Translations under genes and position numbers: made by a program | Shown: piece after piece, positions 19,788-31,200 of the stretch | Layout: each line of letters opens with the position of its first letter | How positions within the stretch are numbered: position 1 is the first letter of the stretch | The notes under the pieces: model-generated | The model's database searches: none | What the model saw: the letters and a program-made list of their open reading frames with translations, nothing else | What the model was told of the DNA's origin: nothing | Assembly (NCBI GenBank): GCA_000333855.2 | Contig: CM007346.1 | Span: 506,218 to 570,217, forward strand | Source: Endotrypanum monterogeii | Taxonomy: Eukaryota > Euglenozoa > Kinetoplastea > Trypanosomatida > Trypanosomatidae | Length of the DNA: 64,000 nucleotides | Reading direction: 5' to 3'

Positions 19788-21148
19788 CGAAGAAAACAAC
19801 AACAACAAAAGAGAAGAGAAATGCTGATGGGATGTCCAAGGGAACCTACATCCAAGGCAAGAGGACGTGGTCAAGGCACGCGATTACCCCTCCACTGATA
19901 CACATATACACGACTTAATAATATATATATATATATATTATATGTGTGCATGCTTCGAGGAGTGCATCTATGGGTGTGGAAGAACAGAAAAAAAAAACGG
20001 CAGAGAGAAAAGAGAGACTCTCGTCAACTCGACGCATCCATACTACATGTTTTACTATTCTTTGGCTTGCCTTGAAAGACACACGCAAGTGGCGTGCGCT
20101 CCAAATGCGCATGTACTTGGTCTCCTTGACACTGAACACGTAGCAGCGTAGAGCCACCACCACCGCCTCCCCCCCTCCCCGTGTTTCCCCATCTCCATAT
20201 GGAAAGAGAATTCTGAGGTGAAGGAATGCTGCCCCAGTTCCTCCTCACAGTCAACGCGCATACATCTGTAATATATAAAACATAAATATATATATATATA
20301 TATATATCGCCTCATACAGTGGAAGCAGGTAGAAATACTCTTGAAGTAGAGAAATGTGTAAGGTGCGCTCCTCATCGTGTGGATAGATCTAGTGCCTCGG
20401 CAACCGAATCATTCATCCACAAAATAGATAGCGGAAGTATTCTCCCTGAACCTTCGCCCTAGTCTATTTTTTTTTTCCCTCTGCACGTGTCTGTGCCTGT
20501 AATGAGCTCCCATGTACGATGAGCTTCGCTTCCGCCATCGAAAGATGATGGCGCCCCTTTGTGTCGATAGGGCACCGACACACACACACACACACGCCGT
20601 CCCCCCCCCTCCCCCACCCACACACACGCTCTCTAACTATGTCAACAGAAAGAAAAGAAATTGATACGGATGATCAGCAATTCTTTTTTTTTTTCGGTGG
20701 GGGAGATGGGAGGACACACCGCAGTCTTTATAAGGGGAGAAAATGAACAACTGCCCTTCTCAGTCGTCCAGATTGTGTCAAGCAATGACATTGGAGGGAG
20801 ACAGAAATAGCGTCTTGGGGGTAGAAAATCGAAAAAAAAAAAGAACGTCTTGAAGGATCTACAAAAAATCTTTCGGAAAACGGAAACATCCAGCTGCTCA
20901 CTCGCAGTCCAGCTCACAGCTACTGCCACATCACCCGACTTCCTCGCTCCCTCACTCCTTCGCTCCCTGCACTCTAATGGTGTCTCCTCCATACGACACT
21001 GCTTTCCCTGAATACACGTTGACCCATCTCTACACCTACACCCGGCAATCATTGCCACAAAAATGTGCAACGATGTATATATCCCGTGTATATGCCTACC
21101 CCCACATCACACCTTGTCCAGCTCACCTCCAACCACCCTGAGACATTG

Positions 21149-21186
<38 letters not shown>

Positions 21187-21405
21187 CTTCTACGATATTT
21201 CCAAAAACGACGTTACTCACTTGCCTCCCTCCTCCTGTGCTGTGCCCCTCTCCCCCTCAACCCCGCCTCTTTTGTTTCTCTTGCGTTGGAATCCACCCAA
21301 TCGCTCCCGCCTCACAACCACCCAACTTTGACACTCGGCTCCAACATAAATATGGTTGAAGCAACCTTACATACCTGCACCCGCACACGGCAAAGATCTC
21401 TCCTG
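19788..21405. other. non-coding spacer
   Basis: 1.6 kb. Contains TA runs (19919-19940, 20284-20307), CA/GT runs including (GT)n at 21150-21183, poly-A and poly-T runs, and a pyrimidine-rich tract at 21223-21290 before the next gene. No gene supported. Confidence 0.6.
21223..21361 (+). promoter_or_regulatory. pyrimidine tract and distant trans-splice AG that decides the start
   Basis: The CT-rich tract 21223-21290 is followed by no AG until 21360-21361. The ATG at 21352 lies just before this AG, so it would be removed by trans-splicing. The next ATG is 21406. Confidence 0.6.
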
Positions 21406-21819
21406 ATGGAAAAACCGTCGCTTGCTCGTCTCGTCATTGTTGTTACGTGCGCTGCTATCCTACTGGCTGCTCTCCACTGCGTCTCCGTCGACGGTCGCCC
21501 TGGAGACTATGCACATACGGGCATTATGAATAACGAAGTGAAAGATTCTGCTCCGCCGAGCGCAGAAGACATCGGTAAGCCAAAGCCGATGAGACCCGGG
21601 GACATGGAGCGCATGATGGCGGATCTCGAAAAGCGGTGGAAAAACCGCCCAAGGTCGATTCGGTTGGACAACGACGGGGGGGAAAAAATTTCCGAGCCGC
21701 TCAGGTGCAGCCTTCCGAACGGAGGTGTTTCACAGAATGTCATTGAGCAACTGAAGCGCAACAGTGCCCGTCGTGAAGCGAGAGAAAAAGAGCGCGACCA
21801 CAGGAACTTTGATTTGTAA
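21406..21819 (+). CDS. small protein with N-terminal signal or anchor, function unknown
   Basis: 137 aa, not recognised. Residues ~8-27 are strongly hydrophobic (LVIVVTCAAILLAALHCVSV) after a short Lys/Arg-containing start. This fits a cleavable signal peptide or single membrane anchor. The rest is hydrophilic, with a Pro-rich stretch (~46-58), a Met-containing helix (GDMERMMADLEKRW) and an Arg/Glu-rich tail. An alternative ATG at 21352 would add 18 residues, but it lies before the first AG following the pyrimidine tract. Third-position GC richness and the clean ending support coding. It probably enters the secretory pathway. Confidence 0.68.
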   Translation: MEKPSLARLVIVVTCAAILLAALHCVSVDGRPGDYAHTGIMNNEVKDSAPPSAEDIGKPKPMRPGDMERMMADLEKRWKNRPRSIRLDNDGGEKISEPLRCSLPNGGVSQNVIEQLKRNSARREAREKERDHRNFDL

Positions 21820-21903
21820 AGACAGTCGAACGTGCGCAGATGGGGACGAGGGGGGAGTCTACAGAGAGGTGCCTCCGCGACGCAAGCAGCAGCAGTACTA
21901 GAT

Positions 21904-21907
21904 GTAT

Positions 21908-21960
<53 letters not shown>

Positions 21961-21964
21961 TATA
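21904..21964. repeat. long TA microsatellite
   Basis: About 60 nt of alternating TA with a few C or G interruptions, 85 nt after the preceding stop codon. Confidence 0.9.
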
Positions 21965-22233
21965 ATGAGTAATATATGTGATCGAAATCTGGGAGGCACT
22001 TCTCACAGTTGCCCGCTGCCCTGAGCACTTTCACTGGATACACTCTTCGTTTAGTTATTTGATCTCGCCACGTTGTTATACCCCTCGGCACATCCTCGCC
22101 GCACTGCGCCATTGCTGATCCCTTCCCTTAAATCCTATTACCCTGTCTTTTGCATAAAACGCTTCTATGCGTGTTTTTTTTCTATTGTTGTTGTTATACG
22201 TCGCCTTAACGTTTTTGAGTGATTACCCCGCCA

Positions 22234-22281
22234 GTCACATGCACATATGTGGACACAGGCGCGGGAATGTGTGCATGTGAT
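22234..22281. repeat. inverted repeat with 11-bp stem
   Basis: TCACATGCACA (22235-22245) and TGTGCATGTGA (22270-22280) are perfectly complementary. G-U wobbles and two further pairs can extend the stem as RNA, leaving a loop of about 17-18 nt. Confidence 0.75.
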
Positions 22282-23300
22282 GTCATCAATCAGGTTGACG
22301 TATAAAGTCTCTCGTACACGCACAGTATCGTTAACAAGGACACGGGATGGCGAAACGAAAAAGGAGCGTTGCCCAGTCCCACCCCACTTCCACCTTCTCC
22401 TTTGCTTTTTTTTTTTTTGACTTTTCCGCGGGACTTTTTTTTTGCAATTATTTTCGCTTTATGCATTCTTTTTTTTTTCGTTTCTATTATATATCTTCCC
22501 CCCTCCCCCCTCCACCACCACCATGCTTCAAAAAGCGCACACGCATGAGCGCTTACCCCATTTATCCCTGTATATATGCACTATCCCGTACGCCCGTCAC
22601 TTCTTTATTTATTAACTCAAGCGCTTTTTTTTGTTGTTGTTGTTCGCGCCATCTGTACAGGCTGGCAGTTGTATCAGAGATTCCCAGGAAAACTGATGTC
22701 ATCGGCGCATCACCCAGTACCCTCAAACACGCCAAAAGCATGCGGTGCGACGAAGTACGTTGAGAAACGCGTCCGATAGATTTTTAATAGGGAACAGTGC
22801 CAACGGATTTTTTTTTCCAAGAGAAGAAACTCTCATCCTCTAAACTCCACCTCCATCGATCTTGGAATCGGCATTGTATAAAAAGAAATGATCATAGGCA
22901 ACGTATACCTATGCTCAGCATCCTTTCTGGCCTGTAATGTGCTGTCTCCGTCATGTCATCTCAACGACTGCTGGGAACCCATTCCCTCCTTTCTGCGTAC
23001 AGACAGCGGCATGAACACCTTTTTATACACCTCAACTCGATTTTTCCCTCCCTCCCTCCCCCCTTGCTTTTCACGGTACAACTTCCCCCCCAACCAACAA
23101 CAACAACAACAACTACGTGGACATCGTCCGTTGCTCAACACGCGAGTGCATATCATCTATACTCTTTTATTTTGCGATCCTCCCTTACACATGGGATGTG
23201 TGTCCTTCATTTTACCAACCCTGACTTCACCTGCCCTTATGAGTGAGTCCCTCGCCACAGGCCACCCCTCCTCCTGCTCTTCGTAGACATACACACACGC

Positions 23301-23331
<31 letters not shown>

Positions 23332-23669
23332 TCACTACACAATTTCTCCTTCCACGTCTTTGGTCTTTGAGCTCAACATCCGTGAACTCTACAACATATC
23401 TGCTGCTATATTTCCTCTCGCTTGTGTGTGTGTGTGTGTTTCGGGGTGCGCGGACGCACATCTGCACATAGGTGTGCTCTTTGAGAATCATATCAGCCTT
23501 GATATAATCTTCTAATTCATGCCTTTGCAAATATCACGGTGCGCACACTCTTTGTACTTGTTTTTTTTTCCTGGACGCTTCCTTGGTGCTCAGCTCATCT
23601 TCTATTGCATTATATATCAATACTCCATTTCCCCTAACCCACCCTTTTAGTGTGCATATAAACATATTT

Positions 23670-23709
<40 letters not shown>

Positions 23710-24201
23710 TATTTGTATTTATACATCAACTTTGCTTCCCCCTTTTGAGTTATTATTATTACCACTTCTGCGGAACAGGGCGCAAACCTCACGGATAAGA
23801 CCGAAGCCCAAACCATCCACCGCTCACCTGACTCTCCATTTTCCGTTCTTGTCAACACCCTCAAGTAACACATCCCTTTGTATCCCCACAACGACAAAAA
23901 AAAAAACAAAGGTACGAACGGGAAAACATTTTTCCATTGTAGAGAAACATCAACAGAAGTTTTTTTCCCTCTCGTGGCTTCAGGTACACCCATACCCTCT
24001 CCCCCAACACCACCACACGTCCTCTGAATACTTCTCACGTTGGATCTGTTGTGGTGAATACAACAACCTTTTTTTTTCTGACTCTGTATGCATGTTTATG
24101 TGTGTGTCTTTATTTTCTAGTACCTGGCCAGCTTTTTATCTGAACGAAGTATCCAACGAAAAAAAAAGAGGAGGGATAAGGTCTACAGAGTACACCAAAG
24201 G

Positions 24202-24236
<35 letters not shown>

Positions 24237-24393
24237 GTTTTCATTTAGCGTGCCGAGGTATCTTGTCGATCTCTGCGAAGAGAAAATAAAAAGACGCGGC
24301 TGCTGCTTCTTCCAGGGGAAAATCTTAAGAAAAAAAAACATCTTCCGAGAAAGGCGCTCTAAAGGTAGAAATATCCGCGGGTAAAAGAAGGAA

Positions 24394-24777
24394 ATGGGGT
24401 GTGTACCGGCCAAAGGATCTGAGAAAAGCGTTCTCTCCCCTTCGAATCTTGAGTCACAAGGCGGCTCGAATGTGGGCTTTTCGGATGTGCCAGATGACCG
24501 AAGCCCCTGCAAAGCTGCTAATGGCACCGTCTCGCCGAAGCGGCGGGGCTTCAACAAACCCCACAAACCCTCTGAGGTCAATCCTATCAACCGAACGGAA
24601 AGGCGTCAGACACGCCTCCTTGGTGCGGAAGACACTGACGGCGTCTACGAAAACCTCGACGAGCGCCCCTTCCGTGAGGAACGGGTGTGCCGAGTTCCAA
24701 CCAAGGCCCAGCTGAAGCCCCCAAAAAATACAGGATCCAACATTGCAAATCCCGATGACGATGAAGATCTTTATTGA
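24394..24777 (+). CDS. small N-terminally acylated protein (MGC start)
   Basis: 127 aa, function unknown. It begins MGCVPAKGS: Gly2 with Ser/Thr-like context fits N-myristoylation and Cys3 fits palmitoylation. This dual-lipid signal sends trypanosomatid proteins to the flagellar or plasma membrane. The body is hydrophilic and probably disordered, with SP/RR-rich segments, a basic middle (RTERRQTR) and an acidic DDDEDLY tail. The ATG at 24394 is the first after the acceptor at 24119-24120 and keeps the lipidation signal at the exact N-terminus, which supports this start. High third-position GC contrasts with the AT-rich flanks. Confidence 0.78.
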   Translation: MGCVPAKGSEKSVLSPSNLESQGGSNVGFSDVPDDRSPCKAANGTVSPKRRGFNKPHKPSEVNPINRTERRQTRLLGAEDTDGVYENLDERPFREERVCRVPTKAQLKPPKNTGSNIANPDDDEDLY

Positions 24778-25004
24778 GAATGGGCGGGGGTGGGGGGATG
24801 CTTGGTTGGCGCATGGAATATAAGCAAAAAAAAACGGAAAAGGTGAAACGATCGACTTCATACATTTGCTCGTTTATTTATTTGTTTATAGAAACATTTT
24901 TATTTTTTTATCATTTTCGCGTGTGTATACTCAATCACTATTTTCTTTCTTGATGCACATCTCTGTAGCTGGACGCTGGTCTTTCGGGGGGAAGGCTGAT
25001 TCGC

Positions 25005-25035
<31 letters not shown>

Positions 25036-26455
25036 GAGTAACGTTGCTCTTCTGCCTTTCCCCCCCTACCCGAGATTTGTTCTTTCCTGTTGTGGTGGTG
25101 ATTGTACGTTTTTGTTTTTTCTCCAATGCATAGCATTGCTACTCTGTTCCCTGCCCTTTCTCCGCTCCTTGGTTTGTATGCACGTCTCGTAAAGAGGGTG
25201 GGTTTTTTTTATGGCGGGTTCCCCGTGTGTGTAACGTTTTGTTCCCCACGTCCTGACGGGACCACCTCCCCACCAACCACTCCGGGGGAAAAGCACTTAT
25301 ACTTCCACAGGCGCAGGTACAGACCCCAAGAGCAGTCATTGCGGGGAGGGTGGAAAATATGAATGACACTCGTAGTCGAACAAGGTGTATATATGATCAA
25401 CGATTTCAGAATAGGGAGCTAGACGGAAAAACAAAAAAAAAGAGCGAGATGGTGGTGTTGGTGGAGCGGTGCATTTATACTAGGACTTATCCTTCCCTCA
25501 TCTGTGTGTGTGTGTGTGTGTGTGTACAAAAAAGAGAGAAACCTCGCCCTCCCTCACTCCACCCGCAAGAAATGCAGCTTTTCTTTTTTTTTTTTCAATT
25601 GGCTCATTTTTTTCCTCATCTTTTCGATTTGCTTCCTCTATCCCTGGGATACTCTCGCGCGTGCGTGGAGAATTTTTTTCTCGGCATATACCTCCCTTTC
25701 AGTGATTTTGAGCTGATCCTCACCTCCCTCATTCTCACTGTCCTATTGTGCGCCGCGCCACCCTCTCCCCACTTCTACCCCCCCCCTTTTTTCTACTTGA
25801 TTTCACTGATACTCTTTTTTTTTTTTTTACTTGTCACTTCACAGTCATTTTTTTTTGTTATTGTGCGGGGACTCTGACGTGAGGTGACGAAGAGTTAATT
25901 TTTTTGTTTCTTCACCCTCTCACTCACTCCCCCACTCTGTATGTTATGCGCACACTTTCCTGTGTCTCCCCTCCAGCTTTTATTGTTTTTTTTTTGTTGT
26001 TGTTGTTGTTGTTGTTCCTGTTGTTGTAATTTTTATTATGGCTCTCTTCACTCCTTGCCTTTTTTGTTGTTCTTGTTCCTAAAGGGGAACCTATGTTTCT
26101 GCCCTTCCAGCTCCAATATCTCCTCTTCTAGTGTTTCCCTTCCCCCATTCCGCACCAGCCGCTGGCATTCCATCTTTATGATTTGTATCTTTTTCATGTG
26201 ACACTTTATCATGTGTCTGTGCGTGCGCGTGTGTGTGTCTTCGATTATCTTCTCGGCCCTCCCCCCTCACCCTCTCCTCTACGAACACCTTCTCTCATCG
26301 TAATGTTTCATATAGAGCCTTGACCTCGTAGTCGTCTGCATTCCTGCCAATGGTCGAGTAATGCTCGGGTGACTGGAGCACACTTCGCTGGGGGTGAAGA
26401 AGAAATATCGAATACTCAGTTCTGCGGTCTGTGAGGGAAACCCAACTAACCTCTC

Positions 26456-26713
26456 CCCTCTCCATCCCTCTCACACTTCATAAATGCCTCAGGTAGGGCT
26501 CGAGTCATGAAGGACCACGTATGCGGATCGTTAGGTCGTCGCTGGTGTCGTCTTGGAGCGGCCTGCAACTGTAGCAGTATCTCTTCTGGGGTTCTCAGTG
26601 CCAACTGATATTTTGTTATGGTGGGTGCGCGTCGCCGTATCGTGTGCGGACAGCCACTTTTTCTGCCCACCATGTGGAATGGGGAAGGGAGAGGAAGAGC
26701 CAAAGGCAGGTCG
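26456..26713. repeat. dispersed 258-bp repeat, copy B
   Basis: Partner of 12821-13078, same orientation, one substitution over 258 bp, 13.6 kb apart. Flanks differ at both ends. Element type not identified. Confidence 0.9.
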
Positions 26714-28109
26714 AACTAAGGAACTGAGGTGACATATCCATTGGCCCTTCTGAGTGTGGCCCCCCCTTTATTAAATGTGCGAAGACACTGCTTCACGAGT
26801 CTCCACGTCCTGCACATGTTTTTCCTCTCCTGTTTGTGAAGACGAGTATGTATGTGTGTACCCGGGAGTGTCACACTCACCTTTCTCGCTCTCTCGAACT
26901 TATGTACGATGCCAACTCTCCTCCCAGGTACACCAAACCACTGGGCCCATCTCTTGACATTTTTTTCTTCCCTCAACCCTTTTTTCTCTGCCCCTCGATA
27001 TCTCAAAATTCACATGGAACCACACCTGCAATCATGCACATTTGAAAAATAATTCCAACACCCAAGACGTCATATCCCCTTTATTCACCCCCTGCGCCAC
27101 AGATTCAGAGAAATCCCCCCCTTCCTCTCTCTGCTTTGTATCGCCTTGGGAGCTATCAGGACCTCTACCAGCAAGCGAATGCGGGCTGGGAACATAACTA
27201 TACGTCACAAAGATATACACATATATATATATATATGTGTATATATACTTATAGTCAAACATCTCCACGCCATACCCCTGCTACCCCCCCCTTCCTCCTC
27301 CCCCATCTTAATTTCCTTCCCTCCCACCTTATTTATGTAAAAATTTTCTGATGGCTTCTTGAGCCGTATATCATTACACACACACACACGCGCGCGCGAT
27401 CATAACCTCAAAAAAAAAGCGCGTGTGTGCCCGCTTATACACTCATTATCATCCTCAAAAAAAAGAAAAAAAAGGGTCCCACGTAAGAGAGAAGTCGCAC
27501 ACATTCTTCTGGTCCCCATTGCTCCGTGATAAGCGGGTGTATGAGTACTCGGTATATATATATATATATATATATATTTCGACATACACTCATCTGCATC
27601 TTTTTCGTTTGTTTGTTTGTTTTGTGTGTGTGTGTGAACTTCTTGTATTCCATGCATGTACTGTACATCACATTTCATGGCACTCTCGTAACATAACCAT
27701 CATCTCCCTGAGTGGCTGTATTCTTCCCCTGCTCGTGTGCGTGTGTCCTCCTCCCCCTCCCCTCCCCTTTGGTTTACCCATCGGATATACCGGGACCACC
27801 CCCTACCCTGTGCGCTCCCCACTTGTTACCCGAGCACGCTGACGTGTCCTTTCCCATCTTCAGCACGCACACACTTTTAACACACACACACACACACACA
27901 GAGAGAGAGATTAGGCGTACCCCCACCGAACATTCTTTTTTTTTTTGTTTCATCCCCCCTTCGTCTCTCTTGGATTTTTTTTCGTTCCCCTTTCCCATTA
28001 GGTTGGTTGGCCAGTCATTTTGTGTGTGTGTGTGTGTGTGTGTCGTGTCTGCATATATATATATATATCTGTGGGTGGATTGGCATATACATATACAAAG
28101 CTGCTCACT

Positions 28110-28164
28110 AAACAGTTTATTTTTCTGCTCTCGTCTACTTTCTTTTTCTGTTTCTGTGTGAAAG
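28110..28164 (+). promoter_or_regulatory. trans-splice acceptor for the gene at 28229
   Basis: A T/C-rich tract with few purines ends at the first AG, 28163-28164. No ATG occurs before 28229, giving a leader of about 64 nt. Confidence 0.65.
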
Positions 28165-28228
28165 AGGTTCTCGTGACAGTGGTCGCTTTCTCTCGCTTCA
28201 CTCGACAAAGTAGCCTACCTTGTCCGTT

Positions 28229-31200
28229 ATGAATTGTGACGAACTAAGTGTCGTCTGGACGGATTCCGTCGTCGCTGGTTCAACAGGTGGTGCCGCCCCC
28301 GGTGGGATAATGCAGGTGAGTACGTCGTCGGCCCTCCAAGCCTCTGCGAGCACCGCCCAAAGGAGTTTAGCTGAGGCCATGGAAGTGCCACACACGCTAC
28401 TACCCTACGCAACAGATGACGCCATAAAGTGTAGGGTATTTGAACAGCATCCCTGCACGTGCGCTCCCACAGGAATTCCACCAGTCGAGAATGCGATGCA
28501 GGAATCAATCTTGGGCTGCAGCGACAGAAAAGACAACGATGTGTTGCAAGACGAGGGGGTCGACGAAAGTAATGTTACTCATCAAACCCTCGGGTCTGCT
28601 TCTGTGCTGCCCCTCTCTCGAGCCACCGCTGTGGCTTCCAGGAACCGGGGTTACGATAAGAATGGTATCGCGACAGAGGTCGCTTTGCCTGCCAGCGGCC
28701 GCTGTTCCTCAAACTTTTCAAATAAGTTGGAGTCGCTTCCACCAGACGTTGACCAGTTATCTCTAGACACAGTTCTCAGCCCATCGTCGCAGTATTTTAG
28801 GACCGCATCGCCCAACGCGGCGGCAACGACCCCTACACGCGCTCTCGAATCATTGGCAATGTCGGTCGTACCTTCCAAAAGAGCGCTCAACACATGTGAC
28901 CACGCGTCGGGTACGACGCGGGTGGATTTCGCCCCGTCGTCACCGCCCCCAATGCCACATCACACCTCGGGGACTCAGTTTTGGAGCATGAGTGAGATAT
29001 CAGAAGCTGCGTTGCACGAGATGCCTCTACCTCCCGTAGGCACCCTAGCAAATAGCTTGACCACCGCCTCATCAGTGACCGCTTCCTCGACATCTGGCAG
29101 CGCGGCCTCTCCGGTGAATGTCGATACGAGATCCACCATACCTGTGCCCGCGGCCTTCACAGGAGCTAGAAAAGTGCCACTCATTTCCCCCACAGCAGCC
29201 ATGCCGCCCAGCGATCAGTGCATCGCTGGACTGCATATGCCAGCGAAGCGGCGTGAGGGCAGCGACGCGCAGTCCTGTTTTCAGATGGCGGCGAGGGCAA
29301 AAGAGGACCATAACAGTGGCAGTGCTCGAATAGATGGCAACACTTTATTTGACTCCCTGGAATCCTCTCCTACATGCAGCGCAAAGAAAAGGACAGATGA
29401 TAGCTTCTCGTCGTCAGAGACGTCGCCCTCACAGAGGTGGAGTGCGTCCCCGGAAGGCCATACTCGCATTCCCGTGTTCATGCACGTGACAACGCCGACG
29501 AAACAGACGACGGGTGAGCTACACCCTTCACCGCTTACCGACATGTGTGTGCCACTGGAAGAAGTGACCGTAGCGCAGCAAAGGTCGACTCCCATTTTTC
29601 CAGACGGTGTTGCCGTGACCAACACAAATGTGAAAACATCTATTCAAAACCCACAGGAACTGTGCACGCACTTGGAGCTGCCGATGCTCATCAGTGGCAC
29701 ATATCAGTCGCCGCCTTCACCCACTGTACACGGTAGTACGCCAACAACACAGCAACTGCCAACACAGCCCAGTGCGGTGTGGTACAAGAAACTCAATGAC
29801 AGTCGCTCCATTCCATCCCCACCGCAGGCGCGCCTCCGCCAACCTACCCTCGGGGAAGCAGCAGAAGCCCCGGAGAGGGACTCACTGTATTCATACTCCT
29901 CACGACAGCATCAGAGCAACCACAACTTCCCATTAAAAAACAGCGCATCCCTTCCCGCCAACAACGCTGTCGTCAGGAGCGACTTGTACAACAGCAGGAC
30001 GACGCATAGCAGTATGACCGACGGCTCCATCTCCCTTGAACAAAACTCCATGTCTTCCGACCACATCATGCATACGCTTATCCACGGCATGGCTCTAGGC
30101 GAGGCTTCATCAGAGCTGTGGAAGACAACGCACGACAGCCTCACACCACCGCTGCGGACTTCGCATTTAACCAACTCCGCAAACCATTGGTCAACAAGTA
30201 GGTGCACCTGGCTTCAACCACCGCACCCAGAACGTCACTGGCACTGTGTTGTTGGCGAGGCTGATGGAGATCTGCAGGGCCTATGGAACCTAATGGCGCA
30301 GGGCTCATCGACTTTGCCCTCCCGTTCAGCCACCTCGAATATCATTGGCGTCCATCATGGCATCGAGGACAAGTCTAAGAGGAGTACCTCATCTAGCTGC
30401 CTACCTCTGACGCTGCGCCTTTGTGAAGCGGAGATGCCACCACACCTGGGCCGCAGTGTTCCATTGACGAGTCCCCGTGGCATGAGCCGTACTGTGGAGC
30501 TTGCCGCCTCCCCGACATGCTTCTCAGGGTCGGAGGAAAAAAAAAGTCGGCTCGGTGAGATGAGCCCTGCAAGACTCGGAGGAGCAGATAAAGGTGGAGC
30601 AACACACAATCTCACAACTACGTACGAACACAGGGGACTGCATGATTGGGGGTACTTACGTACAACACCTGAAGGCTCGCTGAGGTTGACTACCAGTTTC
30701 GGCGCCATAACGCCACCTGCCTGGTGTGGCGAAGCGCATCACGTCGACGGCTCGTCCGCCGTGACGATGCAACAAGACGGCCTGGAACAACATCGATTTT
30801 CGGCGCAGCCCGGCTCAGCGGACCATCGAAACCCCTCACTATTGCCACTCGTGCTTGTCGGAACCATGCGCAGCCACAGTTTTGTCGTGAAATCTTCTGA
30901 GCCTTCACGCACCCGGCTCGTCCGGGAGGAGGCCATCTCTCCCGCAAGCACCACACCAAACGAGACAGATTCTGGGCAGATCTGCGTACCGGCGCGGTCC
31001 CCGATGACACTCACCGCCCCTCCTCAAAGGCGATTCAGCAGGGGCATCCTCAGCACTGACCACCGTGGAGTCACGGCTGTCGTGCCAGTGAGAACATTTC
31101 CTGAGGCACCGTACACCTTTGCAGATTCGATGGCGGACGTCGGCGCCTTTGCTGCTCACTTGGCGGCAGTGCCCACCTCCACATCTCCACCGCCAACGCG

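Larger units (their letters stand above)
21820..24393. other. non-coding spacer
   Basis: 2.6 kb. Contains a long TA run (21904-21964), an inverted repeat (22234-22281), poly-T runs at 22409-22480, CAA repeats near 23095-23112, TA runs (23300-23327, 23677-23702), a TTTA run (23702-23722) and a CA/TA run (24204-24237). It ends with a T-rich tract and AG at 24119-24120, after which no ATG occurs until 24394. No convincing gene. Confidence 0.6.
24778..28228. other. longest non-coding spacer
   Basis: 3.45 kb without a supportable gene. Contains a TTTA-like run (24871-24890), GT runs (25009-25034, 25503-25525, 28020-28042), many poly-T runs, (GTT)n at 25997-26017, copy B of the 258-bp repeat (26456-26713), TA runs (27220-27236, 27551-27577, 28053-28069) and a CA run (27881-27900). 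It ends with the T/C tract and AG at 28163-28164 for the next gene. Confidence 0.6.

Noticed and set aside
22347..22763. 138-codon frame in the spacer before 24394
   Set aside because: Mostly Phe/Ser/Pro from poly-T and CT runs; looks like pyrimidine tract rather than protein.
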